Below, one piece after another: positions 55,930-64,000 of a stretch of 64,000 nt of DNA. The DNA lies in contig NZ_JAQGNT010000085.1 of the NCBI RefSeq assembly GCF_028291725.1, forward strand, positions 35,986 to 99,985, given 5' to 3'. The position numbers and the translations under genes were made by a program. Within the stretch, counting starts at the first letter, position 1. Every line of letters begins with the position of its first letter. The stretch comes from Hydrocarboniphaga sp. (GTDB taxonomy: Bacteria > Pseudomonadota > Gammaproteobacteria > Nevskiales > Nevskiaceae). The notes under the pieces are model-generated. The model saw nothing but the letters and a program-made list of their open reading frames with translations, did no database searches and was not told the DNA's origin.

Positions 55930-56655
55930 ATGCAAAGGATTGCAGCGGTCTGTCTTACTTTACCGGCGCTCGCGCTGGTTCCCGGTGTCGCCAACGCGGT
56001 GCCCTGGTGGGGCGAGGCTTCGCTCGGCGTGCTGAGCACCTCCGGCAACAGCGAGACGACATCGGTGAACGGCAAGTTCACGCTCGACTATCTGAACGGC
56101 CCCTGGCGCAATGCCTTCCTGTCGCAGGCTCTGTTCGCATCCGACAGCGGCGACACCACCAGCGAGCGCTACCTGGTGACGGACAAGGTCGACTACACCT
56201 TCTTCGAGCAGAACTACGTATTCCTCGCCGGCGATTTCGAAAAAGATCTATTCGGCGGCATTCGCCAGCGCACGTCTCAGACCGCCGGTTTGGGCCGCCA
56301 TCTTCTGACCGGCCCGAAGCACTTGCTCGATCTGGAACTCGGTGCCGGTGCGCGTCAGCAACAGGAGCAGGATTCGCGCGACAAGGACAGTGATCTGATC
56401 GGCCGCTTCGGTGCCGACTACCAGTACCGGATCAATGACAACAGCGGCTTCCGCGAGACCGTCAAGGTCGAGTCCGGCGAGGCGAACACGTTCTCGCAGT
56501 CGGTCACCGAGCTGAAGCTGTACGTGATCGGGAATCTATTCGCGTCGATCATTTTCACGGTGCAGAACAACTCGCAAGTCGATTCCGGCATCAAGCACAC
56601 CGATTCGACCACGGCGCTCAATTTCAGTTACAACTTCGGCAAGAAGCCGGGTTAG
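55930..56655 (+). CDS. DUF481 family outer-membrane-type protein
   Basis: The 241-residue protein has a signal peptide (MQRIAAVCLTLPALALVPGVANA) and a DUF481 beta-barrel-like body: WWGEASLGVLSTSGNSETTSVNGKF, then alternating strands ending in the aromatic-rich LNFSYNFGKKP, as expected for an outer-membrane strand. The function of the family is unknown; members are often induced by salt stress. AAGGAGG sits 6 bases before the ATG. The preceding gap holds no recognisable element. Confidence 0.88.
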   Translation: MQRIAAVCLTLPALALVPGVANAVPWWGEASLGVLSTSGNSETTSVNGKFTLDYLNGPWRNAFLSQALFASDSGDTTSERYLVTDKVDYTFFEQNYVFLAGDFEKDLFGGIRQRTSQTAGLGRHLLTGPKHLLDLELGAGARQQQEQDSRDKDSDLIGRFGADYQYRINDNSGFRETVKVESGEANTFSQSVTELKLYVIGNLFASIIFTVQNNSQVDSGIKHTDSTTALNFSYNFGKKPG

Positions 56656-56667
56656 TTCGACAGCTGA

Positions 56668-56746
56668 GTAGGTTGGGGTGAGCGTAGCGAACCCCAACAT
56701 CGGTACGGACGTCATGTTGGGGTTCGCTACGCTCACCCCAACCTAC
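56668..56746. repeat. REP-like element, family A (GTAGGTTGGGG)
   Basis: Full inverted element with inner CCCCAACAT/ATGTTGGGG; it follows the DUF481 gene and precedes the ferredoxin gene. Confidence 0.88.
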
Positions 56747-56781
56747 AAACTACAAACTACGGAGTTTCACGGAGCACCAGC

Positions 56782-57132
56782 ATGAGTTCAGAAGACGATT
56801 CCGGTGAACCACCGGAGCGCAGTTTCTACCGGCACCACGTGTTTTTCTGCACCAACGTGCGCGAACCCGGCGAGCGCCGATCCTGCGGGCGCCATGGCGC
56901 AGTGGAGGCGCGCGACCACGCCAAGCAGCGCATCAAGGAACTCAAGCTGGGCAAGCCCGGCTCGGTGCGCATCAACAACGCCGGCTGCATGGAGCGCTGC
57001 GAACTCGGGCCCTGCGTGGTGATCTATCCGCAGGGCACCTGGTATGGCTACAAGAATCAGCAGGACGTCGACGAGATCATCGACCGCCATGTCGTCGTCG
57101 GCGAGATCGTCGAGCGGCTAAAGCTCCGATGA
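56782..57132 (+). CDS. Thioredoxin-like [2Fe-2S] ferredoxin
   Basis: The 116-residue protein has the cysteine pattern of thioredoxin-fold 2Fe-2S ferredoxins: [20 protein letters not shown] near residues 21-40 and [22 protein letters not shown] near 72-93. It probably transfers electrons or binds a cluster for a partner enzyme that is not evident here. It overlaps the def gene by four bases. The N-terminal 14 residues are acidic and flexible. Confidence 0.88.
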   Translation: MSSEDDSGEPPERSFYRHHVFFCTNVREPGERRSCGRHGAVEARDHAKQRIKELKLGKPGSVRINNAGCMERCELGPCVVIYPQGTWYGYKNQQDVDEIIDRHVVVGEIVERLKLR

Positions 57133-57659
57133 TTCGCGATGTGCTGCGCATGGGCGACCCGCGTCTGCTGCGTGTCGCCAAGCCGGTCGAGATTTTCGAC
57201 ACGCCCGTATTGCATGCGCTGATCGCAGACATGTTCGACACCATGCGCGCGCTCAATGGCGCGGGCCTGGCCGCACCACAGATCGGCGTCGATCTTCGAG
57301 TCGTGATTTTTGGCTTCGTATCCAGTCCGCGCTATCCGAATGCCGAAGCGGTGCCGGAGACGATCCTGATCAATCCGCAGCTGACGCCGATCGACGACGA
57401 GATCGAAGAAGGCTGGGAAGGATGCCTTTCAGTGCCGGGTTTGCGCGGCGTCGTGCCGCGTTACAAACGGCTGCGATATCGCGGTTTCGATGCTGCTGGG
57501 AACGTCATCGACCGCAGCGTCGATGATTTTCACGCGCGCGTCGTGCAGCACGAATGCGATCATCTGGACGGCATCCTGTATCCAATGCGCGTTCGCGATT
57601 TCACGCGCTTCGGGTTTCAGGAAGAACTGTTTCCAGGACAGGCCCTGCAGGACGATTGA
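57129..57659 (+). CDS. def: Peptide deformylase
   Basis: The 176-residue metalloenzyme has the three deformylase motifs: [12 protein letters not shown] near residues 43-54, EGCLSVPG near 98-105 (metal Cys) and [11 protein letters not shown] near 140-150 (HExxH-type). It removes the N-terminal formyl group from nascent proteins. It is coupled to the ferredoxin gene by an ATGA overlap rather than to fmt, so it is probably a second or stand-alone deformylase. Confidence 0.95.
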   Translation: MIRDVLRMGDPRLLRVAKPVEIFDTPVLHALIADMFDTMRALNGAGLAAPQIGVDLRVVIFGFVSSPRYPNAEAVPETILINPQLTPIDDEIEEGWEGCLSVPGLRGVVPRYKRLRYRGFDAAGNVIDRSVDDFHARVVQHECDHLDGILYPMRVRDFTRFGFQEELFPGQALQDD

Positions 57660-57662
57660 ACC

Positions 57663-57741
57663 GTAGGTCGGCAATCCCTTGCCGACGTGCAAACCCGATA
57701 CGCAAACGGGGCCTCACGTCGGCAAGGGATTGCCGACCTAC
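57663..57741. repeat. REP-like element, family B, supplies mltF stop codon
   Basis: A full GTAGGTCGGCAA...CCTAC element in the convergent def-mltF gap. Read on the minus strand its outer GTAGG provides the TAG (57740-57738) of mltF. Confidence 0.9.
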
Positions 57742-59237
57742 AGGATCGGCGAGCGGATTTTCAGGATCTGTTCTGCGCTGGGCATGAGATCTTCGGGCGG
57801 CGCAATCGCGGGCGTCATCAGCACGCCTTGCGGCACATTCCGCGTGCTGCCATTGCTGCCATCGGTCAGCCACACCAGCATGTCGTAGTACGTGCGCACA
57901 TTGCCGACGAACTGCATGGCCTGGCGCCCGCGGGCATAGCCGTGCCTGGTCTGCTTGTACCACTTCGGCTGGCCCAGCAGCGGCAGCGATCCGCGCACAT
58001 CCAGCCAGCGGGTGCCGTCACCGCCGAGGCTGCTGGTCAGATCGCGCACGTCGTTCAAATGCGCGACGCCCATGTTGTAGGCCACCAGTGCGAGCCAGGT
58101 GCGATCCGGCTCGGCGACTTCTTCGGGCAGCTGATCGATGATCGTGCGCAGGTACATCGCGCCGCCGCCGATGCTCTGCAGCGGATCTTCGCGATCCGCG
58201 ACTTTCAGATGCAGCGCGGTCTGCGCGGTGAGCTGCATGATGCCGCGCACGCCGGTCGGGCTGACGGCCGCCGGGTCCCAATGCGATTCCTGATAGGAGA
58301 TCGCCGCCAGCAGACGCCAGTCGAGACCATATTTTCGCGCTGCTTTTTCGAACGCGGCGCGGTAGCGCGGCAGGCGCGTCTGCGCATGCGTCGCGAGCGC
58401 GACCGCGCCGAGTGTGTCGACCTGTTCGATATGACCGAAGTGGCGGTCGCGCAAGCGCGCAAGCTCGGTGTCGCCGATCGAGTTCAGATATTCGCCGGCC
58501 GCATCGAACAGGCTGGGATCGCGATCCTGCGAGAACGCCCACGCGAGGTCCTGCGAGTCGGCGAGCGCGAAGGCGACGCGCAGTTTCGGGTAGTAGCGCT
58601 GATTGATCGCAATCAGATCGGAGTTGGCGACGGTGTAGTCGATCTCGCCCGATGCGACTTTCTCCAGCAGATCTTCGGAGTCGTCGTCGCCCGATTCCTG
58701 CCAGACCAGGCCCGGATTATGCGCATGCAAGGATGCGAGCTGCTCCGCCTGTGAACTGCCGGCGGGGACCACCAGACGGCCGCCGAGGCCGCCGAGATTC
58801 TCCGGCTGCGTGGTCCCCATCCGGTAGACGAGTTGCGGCACCACGGTCAGCACCGGGCGCGAGAAGCGCACGTGCTGGCCGCGCAGCGCGGTCACGCCCA
58901 GGCTGGCGGCGGCCACGTCCACCTGGCCGCTACGCACCATGTCCAGCGCGGCCGGCGGCGATGCCGCCACCTCGATCTGTAGTTCTACGCCCAGCTTGTC
59001 CGCAAGCCCTTGCGCGAGGTCGTATTCAAACCCGGTAGGCCCGTCGGGCCCCTGGTAATACGTGGTCGGACTATTGACCGTCGCGACCCGCAACACCCCG
59101 GTCTTGCGCACTTTTTCAAGCGAACTGACCGATGGTGTGCAGGTGGTGAGTGCACAACAGGCCGCCACGCCAACCATCAACGTTGCAGCCAAGGCACCCG
59201 GTTTGCGAAGAGCAGTAGGCTTCACTGCGTCATTCAT
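57738..59237 (-). CDS. mltF: Membrane-bound lytic murein transglycosylase F
   Basis: The 499-residue lipoprotein has a signal with a lipobox-like Cys (ACCALTTC near residues 26-33), an N-terminal solute-binding-like domain (VLRVATVNSPTTYYQGPDGPTGFEYDLAQGLADKLGVELQ) and a C-terminal family 1 SLT domain with the catalytic Glu in ISYQESHWDPAAVSPTGVRGIMQLT. It cleaves peptidoglycan to anhydromuropeptides. Its TAG stop lies inside a REP-like repeat, and the final residues IRSPIL abut the element. It is divergent from tRNA-Ser. Confidence 0.94.
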   Translation of the reverse strand: MNDAVKPTALRKPGALAATLMVGVAACCALTTCTPSVSSLEKVRKTGVLRVATVNSPTTYYQGPDGPTGFEYDLAQGLADKLGVELQIEVAASPPAALDMVRSGQVDVAAASLGVTALRGQHVRFSRPVLTVVPQLVYRMGTTQPENLGGLGGRLVVPAGSSQAEQLASLHAHNPGLVWQESGDDDSEDLLEKVASGEIDYTVANSDLIAINQRYYPKLRVAFALADSQDLAWAFSQDRDPSLFDAAGEYLNSIGDTELARLRDRHFGHIEQVDTLGAVALATHAQTRLPRYRAAFEKAARKYGLDWRLLAAISYQESHWDPAAVSPTGVRGIMQLTAQTALHLKVADREDPLQSIGGGAMYLRTIIDQLPEEVAEPDRTWLALVAYNMGVAHLNDVRDLTSSLGGDGTRWLDVRGSLPLLGQPKWYKQTRHGYARGRQAMQFVGNVRTYYDMLVWLTDGSNGSTRNVPQGVLMTPAIAPPEDLMPSAEQILKIRSPIL

Positions 59238-59461
59238 CTACAATGCACGCCCTATCGCTTCGGCCGTACACCCTAGCACAAGCTTTCGTTCAGAAACCTG
59301 ACCGAAATCCTGAACAGGGTGGCTCAAAGGCCCGGAGCGCTTAGTCCACGCTGAGTCTGCAAAAGTTCAGCGGCAGAACTTAACGAGCGTTCAGAAGGCG
59401 TTGATATTTGGGCCGTAGATTGCGCATTACGGCTGGCGATACAATCAGTTGCAGCCTCTGC

Positions 59462-59551
59462 GGAGAGGTACCGAAGTGGCCATAACGGCGCCGACTCGAA
59501 ATCGGATGGTGGGTGAAAGCCTGCACAGGAGTTCGAATCTCCTCCTCTCCG
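59462..59551 (+). tRNA. tRNA-Ser (anticodon CGA)
   Basis: The acceptor stem GGAGAGG pairs with CCTCTCC (59544-59550), the anticodon loop reads CTCGAAA with CGA at 59497-59499, and a long variable arm (GGTGGGTGAAAGCC) marks a class II tRNA. The T-arm GAGTTCGAATC is present. The encoded CCA follows at 59552-59554. Confidence 0.95.
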
Positions 59552-59563
59552 CCACTTATTGAT

Positions 59564-59604
59564 AAATCCGGGCACTCGCACACGAGCGTCCGGATTTTTT
59601 GTTT
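59564..59604 (+). terminator. Rho-independent terminator of tRNA-Ser
   Basis: A 15-bp stem with two mismatches (AAATCCGGGCACTCG against CGAGCGTCCGGATTT) is followed by a T-run, 10 bases after the tRNA. Confidence 0.8.
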
Positions 59605-59948
59605 GTGCTGCGCATGATTTCCGCTGCATTGACGGTCATCGCGGTTTCTCCCGATCAGGTTTTCGGTCGTTCCATGCAGAGCCGCGCGGCGCTGCTTCCG
59701 GACGCTCTGCTACAAACAGCCGACTCGCAGTGGCATCGCCCGCGCGGCAAGAGGCAGATTATGGATTCCAGGCCAGCGCAGAATGATTGCTGGTAGTGAG
59801 TCGAGATGAAACCGAAACTCGATTCATGGCGTACAGGTCTGGGCGAAGGAGGCGAAGCGAAGCATCGCAATCGCCCTGTCATCGGGCCTGCGTTGAATAT
59901 GTCGCCGTCGTGTGTCCATCAATCCGCTATCCATCTGGAGATACCAAA
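59605..59948. other. Gap of about 340 bases upstream of the bufferin gene
   Basis: No gene is convincing here. TGAAAC (59807-59812) and CGTA (59830-59833) are separated by 17 bases, the form of an ECF-sigma promoter; bufferin-type operons are often under ECF control. The region is otherwise plain. Confidence 0.4.
59807..59833 (+). promoter_or_regulatory. Candidate ECF-sigma promoter for the metallophore operon
   Basis: TGAAAC-N17-CGTA lies about 115 bases before the precursor ATG. Such short motifs can arise by chance; the call is tentative. Confidence 0.35.
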
Positions 59949-60212
59949 ATGAAGTCCATGAAAATGACCGGTCTTGCTTTCGCCACCGCCGCTGCCGGCC
60001 TGTTCTCGGTCGCCGCGGTCAACACCGCTTTCGCCGGCGACGCCGCGAAGGTCGCCTGCGAGCACACCAGCGCCTGCAAGGGACAGAGCGCTTGCAAGAA
60101 CTCCGCGAATGCCTGCAAGGGCCAGAACGCCTGCAAGGGCCAGGGCATGACCGAGAAGTCCAGCAAGGCCGAATGCGATGCCGCGCAGAAGGAGATGATG
60201 AAGAAGGGCTGA
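59949..60212 (+). CDS. bufA: Bufferin-like metallophore precursor, Cys-rich
   Basis: The 87-residue protein has a signal peptide (MKSMKMTGLAFATAAAGLFS...AFA) and a mature part with repeated ACKGQ/ACKN units: CEHTSACKGQSACKNSANAC, then KGQNACKGQG, and a C-terminal CDAAQKEMMKKG. Precursors of this type accompany a DUF692 (MNIO) enzyme that converts Cys to metal-binding heterocycles. The product would bind copper in the periplasm. CTGGAG lies upstream of the ATG. It heads a three-gene operon. Confidence 0.85.
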   Translation: MKSMKMTGLAFATAAAGLFSVAAVNTAFAGDAAKVACEHTSACKGQSACKNSANACKGQNACKGQGMTEKSSKAECDAAQKEMMKKG

Positions 60213-60298
60213 TCGTCCGCTGCGGCCGCGGAGCGGACCCCTGTGGTCCGATCCGCGGCCGGTTTTGACGACAGCCTTTGCGACATCATCAAGCTGCC

Positions 60299-61165
60299 AT
60301 GCCGTCATCCAACAAGACCGCAGTATCTTCGCCCTTGACGCATCCCTCGCTGGGATTCGGTCTGGGCCTGCGCGTTGATCACTACGACGCGATTCTTGCG
60401 GATGATCCGGCTATCGACTGGCTCGAGATCGTATCCGAGAACTACATGATTCCCGGCGGCCGGCCGCTGCATTATCTCGCCCGCTTTCGCGAGCGTTATC
60501 CGCTGGTGATGCATGGCGTGTCGATGTCGATCGGCAGCGTCGATCCGCTGGATCTCGATTATCTGAAACAGCTGAAAAAACTCGCGGATTTCGTGCAGCC
60601 CGCGTGGATCTCCGATCACCTGTGCTGGACCGGCGCGGGCCAGCGCAAGCTGCATGATCTGATGCCCTTGCCGTATACCATCGAGGCGATCGAGCACATC
60701 GTGGCCCGCGTGCGCCAGGTGCAGGACGTGATCGAGCGCCGGCTGGTGCTGGAGAACGTCTCCAGCTACGTCAGCTACCGGCAATCACAGATGAGCGAGT
60801 GGGAGTTCCTCTCCGAGATCGCGCGCCGCGCCGATTGCCTGCTGCTGCTCGATGTCAACAATGTCTATGTCAGCGCGCACAACCACGGCTTCGACGCGCG
60901 CGATTTCATCGACGGTCTGCCTGCCGATCGCATCCAGCAGTTTCATCTTGCCGGCCACATGCATCAGGGCGATCTGATCATCGACACGCACGATGCGCCG
61001 GTGATTGGCCCGGTCTGGGATTTGTATGCGTACGCGATGCGGCGCTTCGGGCCGGTGTCGACGATGATCGAGCGTGACGACCACATTCCGCCGCTGGCAG
61101 AACTGGTCGACGAGCTCGACTACGCGCGCGGCATCGCCGCGCCCATCCTGTCGGCGGCCGCATGA
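60299..61165 (+). CDS. bufB: MNIO-family (DUF692) enzyme, BufB-like
   Basis: The 288-residue TIM-barrel protein has the DUF692 metal ligands and motifs: [71 protein letters not shown] and [10 protein letters not shown], with clustered Glu/His/Asp residues for iron. These multinuclear non-heme iron enzymes oxidise cysteines of a precursor peptide. I chose MPSSNKTAV; an upstream TTG would add 7 residues. It overlaps the next gene by four bases. Confidence 0.92.
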   Translation: MPSSNKTAVSSPLTHPSLGFGLGLRVDHYDAILADDPAIDWLEIVSENYMIPGGRPLHYLARFRERYPLVMHGVSMSIGSVDPLDLDYLKQLKKLADFVQPAWISDHLCWTGAGQRKLHDLMPLPYTIEAIEHIVARVRQVQDVIERRLVLENVSSYVSYRQSQMSEWEFLSEIARRADCLLLLDVNNVYVSAHNHGFDARDFIDGLPADRIQQFHLAGHMHQGDLIIDTHDAPVIGPVWDLYAYAMRRFGPVSTMIERDDHIPPLAELVDELDYARGIAAPILSAAA

Positions 61166-61959
61166 GCGAACTGGCGCTGCTGCAACGCAATTTCTCTAGC
61201 TATGTCCTGCAGGGCGACGACGCGATTCACGCGGCCGTGGTCGAAGATCAGGCGGCCAGCGCCGAGCGCCGGCTCGGTGTTTATTACCAGGCCTACCGCC
61301 TGCGCCTGGTGGAAGTGCTGCGCAACGACTTCCCGGGCCTGCGCCATCTGTGCGGTGCGGATGCGTTCGAAGAAATGGCGTGCGCCTACGTCGAGGTCTC
61401 GCCATCGCCGCATTTCAACCTGCGCTGGTATGGTGCCCGGCTCGCCGGGTTCCTGGGCGATACCGCGCCATGGTCGCGGACGCCGGCACTGGCCGAGATG
61501 GCCGCGCTGGAATGGGAAATGACGCTGGCCTTCGACGCGATCGACGAGCCCGCGGCGGTGATCGAAGACGTCGCTGCGCTCGCGCCGGAACACTGGCCGC
61601 TGATGCAGCTAGCGTTTTCCGGATCGCTGCGTCGCGTCGATCAGCACTGGAATGTTGCCGCGATCCGTCTCGCGCTTGATCTGGAGCGCGATATTCCGGA
61701 GGCCGCGCAACTCGACGCCTTGCACAGGCACGCGGTATGGCGCATACAACTCGGCGTGCGCCACCGCGCGCTCCAGGCCGACGAGTCCGCCGCGCTCGAC
61801 GCCGCGCTGCAAGGCGCCCGCTTCGGCGAGATCTGCGAGCGCCTGTGCGAGTGGCACGACGAAACGGCCGTCGCGATGCGCGCGGCCGAGTTGCTGAAAC
61901 GCTGGATTCAGGATCAGTGGATCAGCGCGCTGATCGTGCTCGGCGCCGCAGCGACGTAA
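61162..61959 (+). CDS. bufC: DUF2063 partner protein, BufC-like
   Basis: The 265-residue protein has the DUF2063 N-terminal domain ([14 protein letters not shown]...[26 protein letters not shown]) and the segment [15 protein letters not shown]. Although described as DNA-binding in some annotations, this family is the usual partner of DUF692 enzymes and probably presents the precursor to BufB. Coupled to bufB by ATGA. It completes the operon. Confidence 0.9.
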   Translation: MSELALLQRNFSSYVLQGDDAIHAAVVEDQAASAERRLGVYYQAYRLRLVEVLRNDFPGLRHLCGADAFEEMACAYVEVSPSPHFNLRWYGARLAGFLGDTAPWSRTPALAEMAALEWEMTLAFDAIDEPAAVIEDVAALAPEHWPLMQLAFSGSLRRVDQHWNVAAIRLALDLERDIPEAAQLDALHRHAVWRIQLGVRHRALQADESAALDAALQGARFGEICERLCEWHDETAVAMRAAELLKRWIQDQWISALIVLGAAAT

Positions 61960-62043
61960 CAGAAAACAGCCGATTTTTTTGCACCGCACAAAAATGTTCC
62001 ATGCTGGTGCTCGATCCCCGGGCTTTCGGAGCGGCGTGAGCCT

Positions 62044-62274
62044 TCAGACGATCTCGCCGAGGATCGTGCCGACGACATAGACCGCGCCGGCGGGCTTGAT
62101 TATCTTGAGCGTGCCCGACGCCGGCGCCTCGATTTCCTGTACCGACTTATCACTCTCCAGGGAATACAGCACCTGACCCTGGCTGACGGCATGGCCATCT
62201 TCCACGTGCCACTCGGCCAGGGTTCCGTCGTTCATCGAGAAACCCAGTCTGGGAAGAATGATCTGCGTGCTCAT
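62044..62274 (-). CDS. Single lipoyl/biotinyl-domain protein, 76 aa
   Basis: The 76-residue protein is a lone lipoyl domain with the modified lysine in the ESDKSVQEIEAP turn near residue 43. MSTQIILPRLGFSM is the typical first strand. Such domains normally sit at the N-terminus of E2 acyltransferases; here no E1, E2 or ligase is adjacent. The start is set at MSTQIIL. It converges on the bufferin operon. It may carry lipoate or biotin for enzymes encoded elsewhere. Confidence 0.85.
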   Translation of the reverse strand: MSTQIILPRLGFSMNDGTLAEWHVEDGHAVSQGQVLYSLESDKSVQEIEAPASGTLKIIKPAGAVYVVGTILGEIV

Positions 62275-62794
62275 GGTGCCTGTCGGCGGCGGTGTTTTGT
62301 CTGGGCGCACTGTGTAGCGTATTCTGCACTCGCCGTCACCCCCGTCTGGCCATTCCCGAGTGTCGTGGCGAAGTCGCCAGTGAAAATTTTGCTGGCTTTT
62401 GCCGTCTCATGAAATATGATCGTCACCGATGCGGCACGCCGCACGGATGGCGGTGTGGCGGCGGCACGCTGTAACTCCGCAAGCATCGGCATCATCCGTG
62501 CAGGCGAAAACGCAATCGAGTGATCAGAACGCTGCCATGAGCAATCGTGTACAGCGTCGGTTAAGAAAAGGGCGCGGTATATTGAATAGAGTGCAGCGGC
62601 GATGTGCCGTGGCCGCTTGCGGTCGCGTGCCCCTCCAGGCCAACCGACGGAATCGTTCGGTCGTGGGCCGCCGTGCTTATTGTTCTCCCCGGATCCATAA
62701 CCTCGTCGATTGCGCTGCCGATGTTTTCGGGCCGGTTTTTAAGCGACCGCGTTCTGAATTCCCGCTCAAGTATCGCTTCTGCCAAGGCTGACGC
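62275..62794. other. Gap of about 520 bases before tonB, no gene seen
   Basis: Short hairpins (TGGCGAAGTCGCCA at 62370s, TGCGGCACGCCGCA) and one non-credible frame are present. This region probably holds the tonB-exbB promoter. I see no Fur-box I would defend. Confidence 0.4.
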
Positions 62795-63412
62795 ATGGAT
62801 TTCTCCAACAAGCCCCAGACATCGCGCCGCATGTATTCCATCGGTGCGGTGGTCCTGTTCCACATGCTGCTGATCTATGGTCTGGTCAACGGTCTGGCGC
62901 GCAAGGCCATCGAGCTGTTGCCGCCGCCGATCGAGACCAAGATTCTGGACGAGGTCAAAACCGACGAGCCGCCGCCGCCGCCGCCGCCGCCGCCGAAGCT
63001 CGATATTCCGCCGCCGCCGTTCATCCCGCCGCCGGAAATCAATATCGCCGCGGCGCCGCGCGCCAACACGATCACGACGACGACCGTGGCGCCGCCGCCG
63101 GCCGCGGCTCCCGCCCCGCGCCCCAGCGGCGTGAGCAAGGCGCCGGTGGTCAGGGCCAAAGCTTGCAAGGAGCCGGATTATCCCGCGGTGTCCGAGCGCC
63201 TCGGCGAGGCCGGCACGGTGACGCTGCAGCTGCTGGTTGGCCTGGACGGCAAGGTCACCGACAGCAAGATTCAGGCATCCAGTGGTTTCGAGCGTCTGGA
63301 CAAAGCAGCCGTCGCGGGCCTGTCGCGCTGCAAGTTCGAGCCTGGAACCGTTGACGGCGTGCCGACGCCGGCCTGGGCGCAGATCAAGTACACCTTCCGC
63401 ACCACGCGTTGA
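62795..63412 (+). CDS. tonB: Energy transducer TonB
   Basis: The 205-residue protein has an N-terminal membrane anchor (IGAVVLFHMLLIYGLV), a proline-rich periplasmic spacer (PPPPPPPPPKLDIPPPPFIPPP) and the C-terminal TonB domain (KEPDYPAVSERLGEAGTVTLQLLVGLDGKVTDSKIQASSGF). It couples inner-membrane proton flow to outer-membrane receptors. The start follows a weak site, and an exbB gene lies directly downstream. The spacer is encoded by a GCC-repeat tract that could vary in length. Confidence 0.95.
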   Translation: MDFSNKPQTSRRMYSIGAVVLFHMLLIYGLVNGLARKAIELLPPPIETKILDEVKTDEPPPPPPPPPKLDIPPPPFIPPPEINIAAAPRANTITTTTVAPPPAAAPAPRPSGVSKAPVVRAKACKEPDYPAVSERLGEAGTVTLQLLVGLDGKVTDSKIQASSGFERLDKAAVAGLSRCKFEPGTVDGVPTPAWAQIKYTFRTTR

Positions 63413-63477
63413 TGCATTCCCACCCACCCGGTAAGCCGCCGCTGAGCCCTGCACCCCCGATTCCGAGGAGATTTGCG

Positions 63478-64000
63478 ATGTCGCTGATGCAAAAAATGAA
63501 GTCCACCGTTCTGGCTGCGATGCTGGCGCTCGTCTGCGCCTTTGGCGGCGGCGTGATGACCAGCAGTTCCGCTTATGCGCAGGACCCTGCTGCAGCGCCG
63601 GCCGCGGAAGCGCCGCTGGCGGCAGCCAAAACCGAGAGTGTCGAGAACCCCTACGGTATCGGTGCACTGTGGGCGCAGGGCGATTTCGTCGCACGCTTCG
63701 TGCTGGTGGCGATGCTGATCATGTCGGGCGCGACCTGGTACATCATGGTCGTGAAGTACATCGACCAATCGAAGCTGATGCGCCAGTCCAAGGCGGCGAA
63801 CGCGACGTTCTGGAAGAGTGCATCGATACCCGAGGGTATCAAATCGCTCGGCAGCGGCAGCCCGTTCTGGTATATCGCCGACCGCGGTGTCTCCGCGCAG
63901 CGTCACCACGAAGGCACACTGGTGGAGCAGATCGACCTGAGCAGCTGGGTGACGATGAGCGTCAACCGCGCGGTCGACGAAATCCAGAGCCGTCTGCAGG
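63478..64000 (+). CDS. exbB: ExbB, TonB-system proton channel subunit (partial)
   Basis: The 174 visible residues include an N-terminal extension with a signal-like segment (MSLMQKMKSTVLAAMLALVCAF...SSAYA), an Ala/Pro-rich stretch, then the first ExbB transmembrane helix (DFVARFVLVAMLIMSGATWYIMVVKYIDQ). The long N-terminal extension is usual in xanthomonad-type ExbB. GAGGAG precedes the ATG. The gene runs off the end of the window. Confidence 0.9.
   Translation, partial: MSLMQKMKSTVLAAMLALVCAFGGGVMTSSSAYAQDPAAAPAAEAPLAAAKTESVENPYGIGALWAQGDFVARFVLVAMLIMSGATWYIMVVKYIDQSKLMRQSKAANATFWKSASIPEGIKSLGSGSPFWYIADRGVSAQRHHEGTLVEQIDLSSWVTMSVNRAVDEIQSRLQ

Noticed and set aside
62429..62791. Frame of 120 codons directly upstream of tonB
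   Set aside because: The sequence is Arg-rich and unstructured, has no good ribosome site, and overlaps the likely tonB promoter.
62964..62999. GCC-repeat tract in tonB as a phase-variation switch
   Set aside because: Triplet repeats change spacer length without shifting the frame, so they would not switch the gene off.

Overview
The window is GC-rich, densely coded bacterial chromosome. The combination of a minCDE locus, pilBCD-coaE-zapD-yacG, a FadD/FadH fatty-acid set, a TonB-ExbB pair with a long proline tract, a bufferin-type operon and a XylM-like hydroxylase suggests a hydrocarbon-using gammaproteobacterium, perhaps near Nevskiales/Solimonadaceae or Xanthomonadales. That placement is inference from gene content; no rRNA gene is present.

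1-11.7 kb is a catabolic cluster. Seven tightly packed plus-strand genes encode an unknown protein, a DUF7064-like protein, a hot-dog thioesterase, an SDR lacking its catalytic residues, a membrane di-iron hydroxylase of the XylM/CymAa type, a crotonase and an acyl-CoA ligase, and an aldehyde dehydrogenase follows. A minus-strand dienoyl-CoA-reductase-like SDR is divergent from a second crotonase, a zinc alcohol dehydrogenase and a MarR regulator. Together they read as hydroxylation, oxidation to the acid, CoA activation and beta-oxidation-like steps on an alkyl-aromatic or terpenoid-like substrate.

12-22 kb is housekeeping: an HNH protein, an alpha-E/circularly permuted ATP-grasp pair, minCDE, fadD, a YihY membrane protein, a phasin whose promoter carries two palindromic boxes, and a PilZ protein. 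22-34.4 kb is lipid metabolism: a FATP-type ligase, an SRPBCC protein, a metal-dependent hydrolase, a TetR/SDR pair with an operator between them, an AraC regulator, a sterol-desaturase-family protein, fadH and a thiolase.

34.5-43.2 kb holds argJ, a MutT/ThiE-type fusion, yacG, zapD, coaE and pilDCB. 43.4-52.4 kb is an accessory region inside the type IV pilus locus. It carries five toxin-antitoxin-like modules (HicAB, BrnTA, VapC with a small partner, RelE/XRE, AbiEii-like with a small partner), a RAYT (REP-associated tyrosine transposase) element with 23-bp inverted ends, a truncated RAYT copy, a pilin gene with a sigma-54-type promoter, its O-antigen-ligase-like neighbour, and the decayed remains of a second ligase/terminator cassette.

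52.4-64 kb returns to core genes: leuS, lptE, a DUF481 protein, a thin ferredoxin, def, mltF, tRNA-Ser(CGA), a bufferin-like metallophore operon (precursor, DUF692 MNIO enzyme, DUF2063 partner), an orphan lipoyl-domain protein, tonB and the start of exbB.

Across 21-58 kb, at least four families of palindromic intergenic repeats share GTAGG...CCTAC ends. They look like REP elements mobilised by a RAYT, and three genes (coaE, the AbiEii-like gene, mltF) take their TAG stop codon from such a repeat.
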